Below, piece after piece: positions 19,358-31,080 of a stretch of DNA of 64,000 nt; the stretch's first letter is position 1; each line of letters starts with the position of its first letter. A program made the translations under genes and the position numbers. The notes under the pieces are model-generated. The model did not search any database. It was not told the origin of the DNA and saw only the letters and a program-made list of their open reading frames with translations. The stretch is from Halomonas chromatireducens (GTDB taxonomy: Bacteria > Pseudomonadota > Gammaproteobacteria > Pseudomonadales > Halomonadaceae), in NCBI RefSeq assembly GCF_001545155.1, contig NZ_CP014226.1, forward strand, positions 3,706,159 to 3,770,158. The letters are read 5' to 3'.

Positions 19358-20206
19358 GTGTCGAAAGAGATGTCCCGGCTAGCCGACGCGAAGACACCGC
19401 CGCTCGATGGCGGTCATCTGAAACTCCTCACCTTCAACATGCAGGTGGGGATTCAGACGTCGGCTTATCATCACTACCTGACACGCAGCTGGCAGCATCT
19501 GCTGCCGCACCCCAAGCGCATGAACCGTCTCAGCATGGTCAGCGAGGTGCTGGGACGCTTCGACATCGTGGGGCTGCAGGAAGTCGACGGGGGAAGCTTT
19601 CGCTCCAGCCATGTCAATCAGGTCGAGTACCTGGCCACCCATGGCGGCTTTCCCCACCACTACCAACAGCTGAACCGCAACCTGGGGCGCTTCGCCCAGC
19701 ATAGCAACGGGCTGCTGTCACGCCTCGCTCCCACGCAGATCGAAGAGCATCGCCTGCCCGGCACGCTGCCCGGCCGGGGCGCCATCCATGCCCGCTACGG
19801 GGATGGGCCGGATGCGCTTCACCTGTTCGTCGCCCACCTGGCCCTGAGCCATCGCGGCCGGGTTCGCCAGCTCGACTACCTCAGCGAGATCATCCAGCCG
19901 CTGCGCCATGTGGTGGTGATGGGCGATCTCAATTGCACCCCGGACCAGTTGCACAGCCACTCACGCTTCTGCGCTTCGCTGCCACTGCATCCCGTGCGTC
20001 CGCTGCTCAGCTACCCTTCCTGGCAGCCCCGCCGCGCCCTGGACCACATCCTGATCTCCGATTCGCTTGAGGCTCGCGACGTCCGCGTACTCGATCATCT
20101 CTTTTCAGACCACCTGCCGATCGCCGTCGACCTGGCGCTCCCCGCAGCGTGCCGGGACATACTCGACGACCTGCTCAAGCACCATACCCGCTTCCATCCG
20201 GCCTGA
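19358..20206 (+). CDS. Endonuclease/exonuclease/phosphatase-fold protein
   Basis: Cytoplasmic metal-dependent hydrolase of the DNase I-like fold, substrate unknown. FNMQVG gives the metal-binding Asn, GLQEVDGG the Glu, LFVAHLALSHRGR the His, VVMGDLNCTPDQ the Asp-Asn pair, and ALDHILISDSL and SDHLPIAVDL the closing Asp-His. It has 282 residues and no signal peptide. The GTG at 19358 or the ATG at 19370 may be the start. This family often follows dsbA in gammaproteobacteria; no pathway is known. Confidence 0.85.
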   Translation: MSKEMSRLADAKTPPLDGGHLKLLTFNMQVGIQTSAYHHYLTRSWQHLLPHPKRMNRLSMVSEVLGRFDIVGLQEVDGGSFRSSHVNQVEYLATHGGFPHHYQQLNRNLGRFAQHSNGLLSRLAPTQIEEHRLPGTLPGRGAIHARYGDGPDALHLFVAHLALSHRGRVRQLDYLSEIIQPLRHVVVMGDLNCTPDQLHSHSRFCASLPLHPVRPLLSYPSWQPRRALDHILISDSLEARDVRVLDHLFSDHLPIAVDLALPAACRDILDDLLKHHTRFHPA

Positions 20207-20298
20207 ACTCATCCCCTGTCGTTGAGACGTGGGGATGACGCGTCACGCTGAATCGGCGATGATGCGTCCCCTATCCGTTTCGACAACGAGAGACCCCC

Positions 20299-20847
20299 AT
20301 GCCAACCGCGAACCGTGACCCGGTCCTGCTCGCATGGCTCGACGGCTTTACCGAGGTCGTGGGCCGCTTTATCGCCTGGCTGGTGATCATCATGATGCTG
20401 GTGCAATTCGCCATCGTGGTGATGCGCTACGTCATCGGCATTCACAGCGTCGTGATGCAGGAGTCGGTCATGTACATGCATGCCATGGTATTCATGCTGG
20501 GTGCCGCCTGGACCCTGCGCCACGATGGCCATGTGCGTGTCGACATCTTCTATCGCAAGCTGTCCGACCGTGGCCGCGCCTGGATCGACCTGCTGGGAAC
20601 GCTGTTCCTGCTGTTCCCGGTGGTGCTTTTTATCGGCATTGGCAGTTATGGCTATGTCAGGAGCAGCTGGGCCATTCTCGAGCGCTCGCCTGACGCTGGT
20701 ATACCCGGGGTCTACCTGCTCAAGTCGCTGATCCTGGTGATGATGGCCCTGCTGTTCATTCAGGGCGTTGCCCAGGTGATCCGTCAGGTGCTGATTCTGC
20801 GCGGCAAGGCGCCGGGCAATACCCCCGACCACGGGGAGGTGCTCTGA
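20299..20847 (+). CDS. TRAP transporter small permease (DctQ)
   Basis: Four-helix membrane subunit of a sodium-driven TRAP transporter. The first helix IAWLVIIMMLVQFAIVVMRYV and the QESVMYMHAMVFMLGAAWTL segment are typical of DctQ. HDGHVRVDIFY is the conserved cytoplasmic loop. It has 182 residues. The large permease begins two bases after the stop. No periplasmic binding-protein gene is next to it, so the substrate cannot be named. Confidence 0.9.
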   Translation: MPTANRDPVLLAWLDGFTEVVGRFIAWLVIIMMLVQFAIVVMRYVIGIHSVVMQESVMYMHAMVFMLGAAWTLRHDGHVRVDIFYRKLSDRGRAWIDLLGTLFLLFPVVLFIGIGSYGYVRSSWAILERSPDAGIPGVYLLKSLILVMMALLFIQGVAQVIRQVLILRGKAPGNTPDHGEVL

Positions 20848-20848
20848 C

Positions 20849-22261
20849 GTGGAATTCCTGCTCGATTTCATGCCGCTGATTCTCTTCTTTACCGTCTGCC
20901 TGGTGCTGATGCTGGGCTACCCGGTGGCGCTGGCACTGGCCGGCACCGCCCTGATGTTTGCCGGCCTCGGCATCCTGCTGCAGAACATGGGGGTGCCGGT
21001 TCACTTCGAGTCGCGCATGCTGGGCGCCATGCCCAACCGGCTCTACGGCATCATGACCAACAGCACCCTGCTGGCGGTGCCACTGTTCGTGTTGATGGGC
21101 GTGCTGCTGGAGAAGTCGCGAATCGCCGAAACCCTGCTCGATGCCATGGCGCTTCTGTTCGGCACGCTGCGCGGGGGCCTGGGAATCTCGGTGATCCTGG
21201 TGGGCATGCTGATGGCCGCCTCCACCGGCATCGTTGGCGCCACCGTGGTGACCATGGGGCTGCTGTCGCTGCCCACCATGCTCAAGCGCGGCTATTCGCC
21301 CTCGCTTGCCACCGGCACCATCTGCGCCACCGGCACCCTGGGCCAGATCATTCCCCCCTCTATCGCCCTGGTGCTGCTGGGCGACGTGCTCTCCAACGCC
21401 TATCAGCGAGCCCAGCTGGCCATGGGGGTGTGGAGCCCCAAGACGGTGTCGGTGGGCGACCTGTTCGTCGGCGCGCTGATCCCCGGCCTGCTGCTGGTGG
21501 TGGCCTATATCGTCTACCTGACGGCGGTAGCCTGGCTGAAACCCGAAACCGCCCCCGCCGCCGACCGTCAGTCACTGATGGATGAGCTGGGCCATCGCGG
21601 CAGCGTCTGGCCGCTGCTGATCAAGGGCCTGATCCCCCCGGTGCTGCTGATCGTCGCGGTACTGGGGTCCATACTCGGCGGTTTCGCTACGCCAACCGAG
21701 GCCTCCGCGGTCGGCGCCATGGGCGCTTTCCTGCTGGCCCTGGTCAACCGTCGCCTCAACTTGCCGATGCTGCGCGAGGTGGTGCGCACCACCGCCCAGG
21801 TGACCAGCATGGTCTTCCTGATCCTGATCGGGGCGGCGCTGTTCTCACTGGTCTTCCGCGCCTATGGCGGCGAAGAGCTGGTCACCGGACTGTTCGAGGC
21901 GATGCCCGGCGGCGTGGTGGGGGCGACCCTGATCGTGATGCTGGTGATCTTCCTGCTGGGCTTCATTCTCGACTTTATCGAGATCACCTTCGTGGTGGTG
22001 CCGATCGTCGGGCCGGTGCTGCTGATGATGGGCCTCGACCCGATCTGGCTCGGCATCATGATCGCGGTGAACTTGCAGACCTCGTTTTTGACGCCGCCGT
22101 TCGGCTTCGCCCTGTTCTACCTGCGCGGGGTCACGCCCCAGTCGGTGCCGACCTCGGCGATCTACCGGGGCGTGATCCCCTTCATCCTGATCCAGCTGGG
22201 CATGCTGGTGGCACTGGCCCTGTTCCCGGGGCTGGCCACCTGGCTGCCTTCGGTGCTGTAG
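20849..22261 (+). CDS. TRAP transporter large permease (DctM)
   Basis: Membrane subunit that carries out transport with sodium. It starts with GTG at 20849, and 470 residues make it longer than TeaC (427) because of an inserted hydrophilic loop near residue 230. MLGYPVALALAGTALMFAG, GASTG-like MAASTGIVGATVVTMGLLSLPTM, ATGTLGQIIPPSIALVLLGD and the NLQTSFLTPPFGFALFYLRG motif are DctM landmarks. It forms an operon with the DctQ gene. The size and loop fit the QM type found with TAXI- or DctP7-like binding proteins, but this is uncertain. Confidence 0.93.
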   Translation: MEFLLDFMPLILFFTVCLVLMLGYPVALALAGTALMFAGLGILLQNMGVPVHFESRMLGAMPNRLYGIMTNSTLLAVPLFVLMGVLLEKSRIAETLLDAMALLFGTLRGGLGISVILVGMLMAASTGIVGATVVTMGLLSLPTMLKRGYSPSLATGTICATGTLGQIIPPSIALVLLGDVLSNAYQRAQLAMGVWSPKTVSVGDLFVGALIPGLLLVVAYIVYLTAVAWLKPETAPAADRQSLMDELGHRGSVWPLLIKGLIPPVLLIVAVLGSILGGFATPTEASAVGAMGAFLLALVNRRLNLPMLREVVRTTAQVTSMVFLILIGAALFSLVFRAYGGEELVTGLFEAMPGGVVGATLIVMLVIFLLGFILDFIEITFVVVPIVGPVLLMMGLDPIWLGIMIAVNLQTSFLTPPFGFALFYLRGVTPQSVPTSAIYRGVIPFILIQLGMLVALALFPGLATWLPSVL

Positions 22262-22290
22262 CGGCAAGGTTGCGGCAAACTGAACTGGGT

Positions 22291-22722
22291 TTACTGACAG
22301 AGCGGCGCCAACCAGGCCTGCGCCAGGTAAAGAACCACGGCATAGCGGGCTCCCTTGGCCAGGGTGATCAGCAGGATGGCCCGCCACCAGGGCAGCCGGA
22401 AGACGCCGGCCAGTACGGTGAGCGGGTCGCCGATCACCGGCGCCCAGGAGATCAGCAGGCTCCACTCACCAAAACGGTGATACCAGCGCTCGGCCCGGGC
22501 CAGCCCCCGGGGCGAGGCGGGAAACCAGCGCCGGTCCTGGAAACGGCGGGCATAGCGCCCCATCCAGACGTTGATCAGGCTGCCCAGGGTATTGCCGGAG
22601 GTGGCCACCAGCCACAGCATCATCACTGGCTCGCCCAGGCACCAGAGCCGGGCCAGCCACACCTCGGAGCCACCCGGCAGCAGGGTGGCACTGACCAGCG
22701 CCACCACGAACAGACTCAGCAT
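22291..22722 (-). CDS. YqaA-like DedA/SNARE-associated membrane protein
   Basis: A 143-residue inner-membrane protein with about four helices. [16 protein letters not shown] and [35 protein letters not shown] match the YqaA branch of the DedA superfamily. The GDPLT turn is the re-entrant-loop signature. DedA proteins help maintain membrane lipid and proton balance; YqaA itself is uncharacterised. It is divergent from thiD with 45 bases between the starts. Confidence 0.85.
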   Translation of the reverse strand: MLSLFVVALVSATLLPGGSEVWLARLWCLGEPVMMLWLVATSGNTLGSLINVWMGRYARRFQDRRWFPASPRGLARAERWYHRFGEWSLLISWAPVIGDPLTVLAGVFRLPWWRAILLITLAKGARYAVVLYLAQAWLAPLCQ

Positions 22723-22767
22723 GTCGACCCCTGGCTACCCTTGACCCGCTTGCGAGACAATGACGTC

Positions 22768-23580
22768 ATGACCTCGAATCGCTCCATTCCCAATGTGTTG
22801 ACCATCGCCGGCTCCGATCCCAGCGGCGGCGCCGGGATCCAGGCCGACCTCAAGACCTTCTCCGCGCTGGGCGCCTATGGTACCAGCGTCGTCACCGCCC
22901 TGACCGCTCAGAACACTCGCGGCGTCCGCGGCGTGCACCCGGTGCCCGAGGATTTCATCCGCCTGCAGCTCGACACGCTGCTCGACGATGTGGCCATCGA
23001 TGCGGTCAAGATCGGCATGGTCGCCTCCCGCGAGGTGGCCGAAACCATCCGAGATGCGCTCGAAGCCAGGCGTCCCCGCTGGATCGTGCTCGATCCGGTG
23101 ATGGTCGCCAAGAGCGGCGATGTCCTGGTCGAGGACGTGGGCATCGCCGCCGTACGCGAGGTGCTGGTACCGCTGGCCGACCTGATGACGCCCAACCTGC
23201 CGGAAGCCGCAGTGCTGTTGGGCTGCGACACCCCCCTGGCTCGCGCCGACATGGAAGCCATGGCTCCTCAGCTTGAGGCTCTGGGTTCCGGGGCCGTCCT
23301 GCTCAAGGGGGGCCACCTGCAGGGCGAGAGCTGCCCCGACCTGCTGATAACCCCTGGCGAACGCCGGTGGCTGGAGGGAACCCGCATCGCGACCTCGAAC
23401 CTGCACGGCACCGGCTGTTCGCTGTCGTCGGCCATCGCGGCCCGCCTGGCCCTGGGCGATCCGCTGTCCCAGGCCGTGGCCAGTGCCAAGCAGTGGCTGG
23501 AAACGGCGCTGACCGAGAGCACGCGGCTTGATGTGGGTCATGGACACGGCCCGGTGCATCACTTTCACCGCTGGTGGTAG
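22768..23580 (+). CDS. thiD: Hydroxymethylpyrimidine/phosphomethylpyrimidine kinase
   Basis: Phosphorylates HMP and HMP-phosphate for thiamine synthesis. The ATG at 22768 gives 270 residues beginning [21 protein letters not shown], the ribokinase-family substrate site. [27 protein letters not shown] and [18 protein letters not shown] (anion hole and catalytic Asp region) are in place. The open frame extends ~500 bases upstream, but that stretch is antisense to the YqaA-like gene. thiG and thiS lie ~17 kb away. No TPP riboswitch is visible upstream. Confidence 0.94.
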   Translation: MTSNRSIPNVLTIAGSDPSGGAGIQADLKTFSALGAYGTSVVTALTAQNTRGVRGVHPVPEDFIRLQLDTLLDDVAIDAVKIGMVASREVAETIRDALEARRPRWIVLDPVMVAKSGDVLVEDVGIAAVREVLVPLADLMTPNLPEAAVLLGCDTPLARADMEAMAPQLEALGSGAVLLKGGHLQGESCPDLLITPGERRWLEGTRIATSNLHGTGCSLSSAIAARLALGDPLSQAVASAKQWLETALTESTRLDVGHGHGPVHHFHRWW

Positions 23581-23662
23581 CAAACCCGCCTTGCGCGCGT
23601 GCCGGCTCCCACCCATGCTGAAGTCTGTCCCCGTCAGGCCCACCTTCACGGAGAGCGACATC

Positions 23663-24508
23663 ATGACCCAGACGCTGCTGTTTGCCTGCGACCTCTCGGA
23701 AGAGAACCGCGCCGCCTACGCACGAGCCATTCGTCTGGCCCATGAAGGTGGCGCACGCCTCGATGTGATTCATGTGCTGGACCCCTACCTGCCACGCCGG
23801 GTTCTTCACGACCTGGAGGAAGCGGTGGTGGCCGACATGCAGGCCATGCTGACGGATATCCGCGAGGACTACGCCCTGCCCGAACCACGCACCCTGCTGC
23901 AGACGGTGGCCGGGGCCACCTATGCCGAGATCATCCGCGAAGCCCATGACCGTGAAGTGGACATGATCGTACTCGGTGCCCACCGCAAGCGCGGCCAGCC
24001 CGACCTGGTCGCCGGCACCACCCTGGCAAGAGTGCTGCGCAGCGCCCCCTGCCCGGTGCTCTCGGTCAGCCAGCCTGCCAACCGCGACTGGCAGGATATC
24101 CTCGTCCCGGTGGACTTCTCCCTGGGCAGCCGCCATGTCCTGCGCGAAACACTCAAGCGCTTTCCGGAGGCGCGCCTGACGCTGCTCCACGCCTGGGACA
24201 TCCCCGGCGAGCGGGAGCTGGGCTCCGACAAGGAGTATGCCCGCTGGCGCGACCGGGAGGTGGAGCGCCTGCGCTACCAGCTGGAACGTGAAACCGAAGA
24301 GCTGATGAGAGAGCTCGACAGCGTACCGGACCTGGAGCTGGTGCTGGAGCAGGGTGATCCCCTGGAGGTGCTGCTGACCCGGCTGCGCCGCCAGCCGCCG
24401 GACCTGCTGGCGCTGGGCAGCCGTGGCCAGCTCGGCCGCCATAGTCATATCACCGAGGCGCTGCTCTCGGAGCCGCATTGCGACATCATGTTGTGCCGCG
24501 CCTGGTAG
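23663..24508 (+). CDS. Tandem universal stress protein
   Basis: Cytoplasmic protein of 281 residues made of two Usp domains. Domain 1 (1-140) begins LLFACDLSEENRAAYARAIRLA and ends VLGAHRKRGQ...LARVLRSAPCPVLSV. Domain 2 (~147-281) begins ILVPVDFSLGSRHVL and ends LALGSRGQLGRHSHITEALLSEPHCDIML. Each keeps a G-x2-G-like nucleotide loop, weaker in domain 2. It resembles UspE. It lies between thiD and dtd, and its signal is unknown. Confidence 0.85.
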   Translation: MTQTLLFACDLSEENRAAYARAIRLAHEGGARLDVIHVLDPYLPRRVLHDLEEAVVADMQAMLTDIREDYALPEPRTLLQTVAGATYAEIIREAHDREVDMIVLGAHRKRGQPDLVAGTTLARVLRSAPCPVLSVSQPANRDWQDILVPVDFSLGSRHVLRETLKRFPEARLTLLHAWDIPGERELGSDKEYARWRDREVERLRYQLERETEELMRELDSVPDLELVLEQGDPLEVLLTRLRRQPPDLLALGSRGQLGRHSHITEALLSEPHCDIMLCRAW

Positions 24509-24562
24509 ACAGGGTGCGTGATACCCTTCCGGCTGATCCACAGCCAGAGGGAAGCTTGCCGG

Positions 24563-25000
24563 ATGAAAGCCCTGATACAGCGCGTACGGCGCGCCAGCGT
24601 AGTGGTCGACCAGCGGACCGTGGGGGCCATCGATCGTGGCCTGCTGGCCCTGGTCGGCGTGGAGAAGGGGGACGACGAGGCCGCCGCCGACAAGCTGTTG
24701 CACAAGCTGCTGCATTACCGGGTCTTCGCCGACGAAGCCGACAAGATGAACCTCGACCTGCAGCAGGTCGACGGCGGGCTACTGCTGGTCTCCCAGTTCA
24801 CCCTGGCCGCCGATACCCGCAAGGGGCTGCGCCCCAGCTTCTCCAGCGCCGCGCCGCCGGCCGAGGGCGAGCGGCTGTTCCACTACCTGCTCGACCGCGC
24901 CCGGGCGGCCTGGCCGAAGGTCGCCTGCGGCGAGTTCGCCGCCAACATGCAGGTGGAGCTGGTCAATGACGGGCCGGTGACGTTTCTGCTGGAGAGCTGA
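24563..25000 (+). CDS. dtd: D-aminoacyl-tRNA deacylase
   Basis: Removes D-amino acids and glycine wrongly attached to tRNA. The ATG at 24563 gives 145 residues, the family norm; the longer upstream frame lacks conservation. The opening [16 protein letters not shown], the substrate motif SQFTL at 77-81 and the NxGPVT motif near 135 ([12 protein letters not shown] end) are exact family marks. Its neighbours give no functional link. Confidence 0.95.
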   Translation: MKALIQRVRRASVVVDQRTVGAIDRGLLALVGVEKGDDEAAADKLLHKLLHYRVFADEADKMNLDLQQVDGGLLLVSQFTLAADTRKGLRPSFSSAAPPAEGERLFHYLLDRARAAWPKVACGEFAANMQVELVNDGPVTFLLES

Positions 25001-25049
25001 AGCAGCGCCGCCGAAACGAGCGGCGCCGGGGGCAGGCCGAAGAGGAGGT

Positions 25050-25071
25050 CATTTGCCATGGATGGCAAATG
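25050..25071. repeat. Extragenic palindrome with GCCATGGATGGC core
   Basis: CATTTGCCAT (25050-25059) and ATGGCAAATG (25062-25071) form a 10-base perfect dyad around GG in the 197-base gap after dtd. It is followed by TAGCGCCCAGGGATGGGTTC, a tail that I recall seeing next to similar palindromes in other Halomonas intergenic regions; that recollection is unverified. No second copy was seen in this window. Nothing else was recognised in 25001-25197. Confidence 0.45.
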
Positions 25072-25197
25072 TAGCGCCCAGGGATGGGTTCACAGCGCCT
25101 CATCGACGGTCCGGCGCCCCGGGGCCTGACGCCGGATCAGCCGCGGGCCACACAGACATGGCTCGCTCTGCTGACGGTCGGTGACATAGCCGGTCAG

Positions 25198-27162
<1,965 letters not shown>

Positions 27163-27335
27163 GCAGACTCCAATTAGGGAAACACTGCACAAATGACTGT
27201 GCGAGTGAATCGCTTCGTTGCGCTTCATCTCGCTCGTCGATTTGTTCAGCATTTCCTTAGTAGATAACGATGCTGCCGCCCGCCGGCGGCAATACCCAAT
27301 AGAAGACAGTAACGGTAAATGGCGACAGCCTGATC

Positions 27336-27860
27336 ATGAGTGTCGATTCTACCCGATTGGAGAGGGCTCTGCGGAGCCGGTTGGCGGCGGATCCGCTATG
27401 GGACTTCGCCCTGGCACTCTATACGCGTCCCGGCGTGGAGACCGCCTGCCTGGCACTGCAGGATGAAGCCGGCGTGGACGTCTGCGAGCTGCTGTGGCAC
27501 TGCTGGCTCCACCACCATGGCCTGACATTGGAAGCGGAGCCTGATGAACTAGCGGCGATCCGACGGTGGCAGCGGGAGGTCACGTCGGTGCTGCGCGCCC
27601 TGCGCCGGCAACTGAAAGGCGAGGCCGAAAAAAGCCCCGGCGTGGCCGAAGTGCGACAGCAGGTGCAACGCGCCGAGCTTGCCGCTGAGCAGGAAACTCT
27701 GGCTCGCATGCAGGCACTGGCCGAGCGCGGCGAAGGTCTCGTTTGCCAACCGACTTGTCGCTCGAAACTGGCATTTTCTCTGGCATCGCGCTGGCAATTG
27801 CAGAAAAAAGCACAACTTTTAGCGCTTCAAACCATCGAAAGCCAGCTTGACCCCCCCTAA
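27336..27860 (+). CDS. TIGR02444 family protein (DUF2390)
   Basis: A 174-residue helical protein of unknown function. DPLWDFALALYTRPGVETACLALQDEAGVDVCELLWHCWL is the family signature. A charged coiled-coil-like stretch follows (KSPGVAEVRQQVQRAELAAEQE). It often sits next to the ABC-F gene in gammaproteobacteria, here divergent from it across 173 bases in which nothing else was recognised. Confidence 0.85.
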   Translation: MSVDSTRLERALRSRLAADPLWDFALALYTRPGVETACLALQDEAGVDVCELLWHCWLHHHGLTLEAEPDELAAIRRWQREVTSVLRALRRQLKGEAEKSPGVAEVRQQVQRAELAAEQETLARMQALAERGEGLVCQPTCRSKLAFSLASRWQLQKKAQLLALQTIESQLDPP

Positions 27861-27962
27861 GTGCCACGCTAGCCTGAAAAAAGCTATGCAGTCCATGAGG
27901 CTGCGCGATGCCTGGAGATGTGATCGAGTTTCACAGGCCCAACCTGCGAGGAGAACACAATA

Positions 27963-28982
27963 ATGAAGGCAACCAAGCTGTTGACCACTGCCAGTATCGG
28001 CGCGCTGCTGTTCGGCATGTCGGCCGCGGCACAATCCGCCAACTGGCGCTATGCGCATGAGGAATTCGAGGGTGATGTGCAGGACGTATTCGCCGTCGCC
28101 TTCAAGGAATATATCGAGGAGAATTCCGATAACACCGTTCAGATCTACCGCTTTGGCGAACTGGGCGAGTCCGATGACATCATGGAGCAGACACAGGCCG
28201 GGATCCTGCAGTTCGTCAACCAGTCCCCCGGCTTCACCGGCTCGCTGATTCCCGAAGCGCAGATCTTCTTCATTCCCTACCTGCTGCCCACCGATGAAGA
28301 GTCGGTCATCGAGTTCTTCAACACCAGCGAGGCCATCAACGAGATGTTCCCGGAGCTCTATGCAGAGCAGGGCCTCGAGCTTCTCAAGATGTACCCGGAA
28401 GGCGAGATGGTCGTCACCCTGGATGAACCCTTCACCAGCCCGGACGATCTGCGCGGCAAGAACATCCGCACCATGACCAACCCGCTGCTCTCCGAGACCT
28501 ACCGCGCCTTCGGCGCCACCCCGACCCCGCTGCCCTGGGGCGAAGTGTACGGCGGCCTGCAGACCGGCATCATCCAGGGGCAGGAAAACCCGATCTTCTG
28601 GATCGAGTCCGGCGGTCTCTACGAGGTGTCGCCGCATCTGGTGTTCACCGGCCATGGCTGGTTCACCACCGCCATGATGGCCAACCAGGACTTCTTCGAC
28701 GGTCTCTCCGAAGAGGAACAGCAGCTGGTCCGTGACGCCACCGAAGCGGCCTATGAGCACATCATCGACCACATCTCCGGGCTCGCCGATGAATCCCTGG
28801 AAAAGATCCAGGAGGCATCCGACGAAGTTACCGTAACCCGCCTCGACGAAGACCAGATCCAGGCCTTCCGCGAGCGTGCCCCGCAGGTCGAGGAGCGCTT
28901 CATCGAAATGACCGGTGAGCGCGGCCAGGAGCTGCTCGAGCAGTTCAAGGCCGACCTGGAAGCCGTAACCGGCGAGGAGTAA
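27963..28982 (+). CDS. teaA: Ectoine/hydroxyectoine-binding TRAP protein TeaA
   Basis: Periplasmic binding protein that gives ectoine and hydroxyectoine to TeaBC, for osmoprotectant uptake and recapture of leaked ectoine. The 339 residues follow H. elongata TeaA almost throughout. Cleavage after Ser25 would leave ANWRYAHEE as the mature start. With that offset, Glu34, Phe91, Trp192 and Phe234 fall on the positions I recall as ectoine contacts (Glu9, Phe66, Trp167, Phe209). NIRTMTNP carries the TRAP-family arginine (Arg169). GAGGAGA lies before the ATG. A strong hairpin follows the stop, before teaB. Confidence 0.96.
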   Translation: MKATKLLTTASIGALLFGMSAAAQSANWRYAHEEFEGDVQDVFAVAFKEYIEENSDNTVQIYRFGELGESDDIMEQTQAGILQFVNQSPGFTGSLIPEAQIFFIPYLLPTDEESVIEFFNTSEAINEMFPELYAEQGLELLKMYPEGEMVVTLDEPFTSPDDLRGKNIRTMTNPLLSETYRAFGATPTPLPWGEVYGGLQTGIIQGQENPIFWIESGGLYEVSPHLVFTGHGWFTTAMMANQDFFDGLSEEEQQLVRDATEAAYEHIIDHISGLADESLEKIQEASDEVTVTRLDEDQIQAFRERAPQVEERFIEMTGERGQELLEQFKADLEAVTGEE

Positions 28983-29007
28983 GCCTCAAGGGCGACTCAT
29001 CGTGCGA

Positions 29008-29040
29008 GGGGGTAGCCCGCCGGCTACCCCCTTATTGTTT
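29008..29040 (+). terminator. Terminator between teaA and teaB
   Basis: AGGGGGTAGCC (29008-29018) pairs perfectly with GGCTACCCCCT (29023-29033) around CGCC and is followed by TATTGTTT. It lies 26 bases past teaA and ~127 before teaB, so it should keep binding-protein mRNA more abundant than permease mRNA or stabilise the teaA 3' end. Confidence 0.7.
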
Positions 29041-29159
29041 CCGTCCCGGCCAATCAGCGTTGACGCCCCGCGGGACGGAGCCGTACCGCGCTGCTTACCC
29101 TTGAGGGTGGATATGGCATTTCACTCCCTTCGCAGGGAAAGACTCAGGAGTCCGGTCGC

Positions 29160-29738
29160 ATGACAGAAGAAGAATCCGAGAAGAACTATCGCTCGACGCT
29201 CCCCGGCCCCCTGGGCGTCGTCGACACCTGGATCAGCAAGGCTGAGTCAACGATCCTGGCCGTGGGGGTGATTTTGATGGCCATCAACACGGTGGCCAAC
29301 GTGCTCAGTCGTTTCCTGCTCGGCGAGAGCCTGCACTTCGCCGAAGAGGTGAACCGCATCCTGATCGTGATGATCACCTTCGCCGGGCTCGGCTATGCCG
29401 CCCGTCACGGTCGTCATATCCGCATGTCCGCCTTCTATGATGCCCTGCCCACCGGTGGCCGGCGCTGGCTGATGATCTTCATCTGTCTGTTCACCTCTCT
29501 GGTGATGTTCGTGCTCTGCTACTACTCCATCGGCTATATCAGCACGCTGTATGGCCGTGGACGGGTCCTCCCCTCTCTGAGTATTCCGGTTTGGATCATC
29601 TACCTCTGGGTCCCGGTCGGGTTCACCATCACCGGCATCCAGTACCTGCTCACCGCCATCAAGAACCTCACCTCCCGTGATGTCTATCTGTCGACCCATG
29701 TGGTCGATGGCTACAAGGACACGGAAACCGAAGTCTGA
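29160..29738 (+). CDS. teaB: Ectoine TRAP transporter small permease TeaB
   Basis: DctQ-type subunit that pairs with TeaC. It has 192 residues with four helices, starting after a charged N-terminus (TEEESEKNYRSTLPGPLGVVD). FAEEVNRILIVMITFAGLGYA and RHGRHIRMSAFYDALP are DctQ landmarks. CAGGAG sits nine bases before the ATG. The 177-base teaA-teaB gap contains a terminator-like hairpin, so teaB may be reached by read-through or from its own promoter. Confidence 0.94.
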   Translation: MTEEESEKNYRSTLPGPLGVVDTWISKAESTILAVGVILMAINTVANVLSRFLLGESLHFAEEVNRILIVMITFAGLGYAARHGRHIRMSAFYDALPTGGRRWLMIFICLFTSLVMFVLCYYSIGYISTLYGRGRVLPSLSIPVWIIYLWVPVGFTITGIQYLLTAIKNLTSRDVYLSTHVVDGYKDTETEV

Positions 29739-29764
29739 GCTGAGCACGAGAGGATTACACCACC

Positions 29765-31048
29765 ATGACAACCATAATCGTTTCCCTCATGATCGTGTTG
29801 CTGCTGCTCGGCTTCCCGATGATGATTCCTCTGGTCACGGCGGCTTTTGTCGGCTTTTACATGACCTTTGGCGGCACCGGACAGATGGAGACCCTCATCC
29901 AGCAGATGATGGGGGGCATACGGCCCACGGCGCTGATCGCCGTGCCCATGTTCATTCTCGCCGCCGACATCATGACCCGCGGCCAGTCCGCCGGGCGGCT
30001 CATCGACATGGTCATGAGTTTCGTCGGCCACGTGAAGGGCGGCCTTGCCGTCAGCACCGCTGCCTCCTGCACCCTGTTCGGTGCCGTTTCCGGCTCCACC
30101 CAGGCCACCGTGGTGGCGGTCGGTTCGCCGCTGCGCCCGCGCATGCTCAAGGCCGGGTACAAGGATCCCTTCACCCTGGCGCTGATCATCAACTCCAGCG
30201 ATATCGCCTTCCTGATCCCCCCCAGCATCGGCATGATCATCTACGGGGTCATTTCCGGCACCTCCATCGGCGAACTGTTCATTGCCGGTATCGGCCCGGG
30301 CCTGCTGATCCTGCTCCTGTTCTCGATCTACTGCGTGTTCTACGCGATCTACCACAAGGTGCCCACCGAGCCCAAGTCGAGCTGGAAGGAGCGCACGCTT
30401 GCTGTGCGTAACGCACTATGGCCGCTGGGTTTCCCCGTGCTGATCATTGGCGGCATCTATGGTGGTATCTTCAGCCCGACCGAAGCGGCTGCCGCCTGCG
30501 TGCTCTATGCGGTACTGCTGGAGTTCGTGATCTTCCGCTCGCTGAAAATGCCGGATATCTACACCATCGCCAAGTCCACCGGCCTTATCACCGCCGTGGT
30601 GTTCATCCTGGTGGCCGTGGGTAACGGCTTCTCATGGATCATCTCCTTCGCCCAGATCCCGCAGACCCTGCTCGCCGCCTTCGGCATCAACGAGGCAGGC
30701 CCGGTTGGTGTACTGATCGCGATCTCCATTGCCTTCTTTGTCGCCTGCATGTTCGTCGATCCCATCGTGGTCATCCTGGTACTGACGCCTATCTTTGCAC
30801 CGGCCATCGCCGCTTCGGGCCTGGACCCCGTGCATGTAGGTGTATTGATCACCCTGCAGGTGGCGATAGGCTCGGCGACACCACCCTTCGGCTGTGACAT
30901 CTTTACGGCCATCGCCATCTTCAAGCGACCCTACTGGGAGGTGATCCGCGGCACGCCACCCTTTGTCTTCATGCTGGTCCTCTCGGCGGCCCTGATCATC
31001 ATGTTCCCGCAGATCGCGCTGTTCCTGCGTGACCTGGCCTTCCGTTGA
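29765..31048 (+). CDS. teaC: Ectoine TRAP transporter large permease TeaC
   Basis: DctM-type sodium-coupled subunit of the ectoine importer, 427 residues with about twelve hydrophobic segments. [58 protein letters not shown] and [16 protein letters not shown] are family landmarks. It is 26 bases from teaB and 32 bases before teaD, so the three form one unit. Confidence 0.95.
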   Translation: MTTIIVSLMIVLLLLGFPMMIPLVTAAFVGFYMTFGGTGQMETLIQQMMGGIRPTALIAVPMFILAADIMTRGQSAGRLIDMVMSFVGHVKGGLAVSTAASCTLFGAVSGSTQATVVAVGSPLRPRMLKAGYKDPFTLALIINSSDIAFLIPPSIGMIIYGVISGTSIGELFIAGIGPGLLILLLFSIYCVFYAIYHKVPTEPKSSWKERTLAVRNALWPLGFPVLIIGGIYGGIFSPTEAAAACVLYAVLLEFVIFRSLKMPDIYTIAKSTGLITAVVFILVAVGNGFSWIISFAQIPQTLLAAFGINEAGPVGVLIAISIAFFVACMFVDPIVVILVLTPIFAPAIAASGLDPVHVGVLITLQVAIGSATPPFGCDIFTAIAIFKRPYWEVIRGTPPFVFMLVLSAALIIMFPQIALFLRDLAFR

Positions 31049-31080
31049 TCGGTGAGCACGACCTGCTTAAGGAGATGGTG

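Noticed and set aside
20209..20238. Terminator after the nuclease-like gene
   Set aside because: TCATCCCC/GGGGATGA can pair, but an alternative pairing with 20265-20276 competes and no T-run follows.
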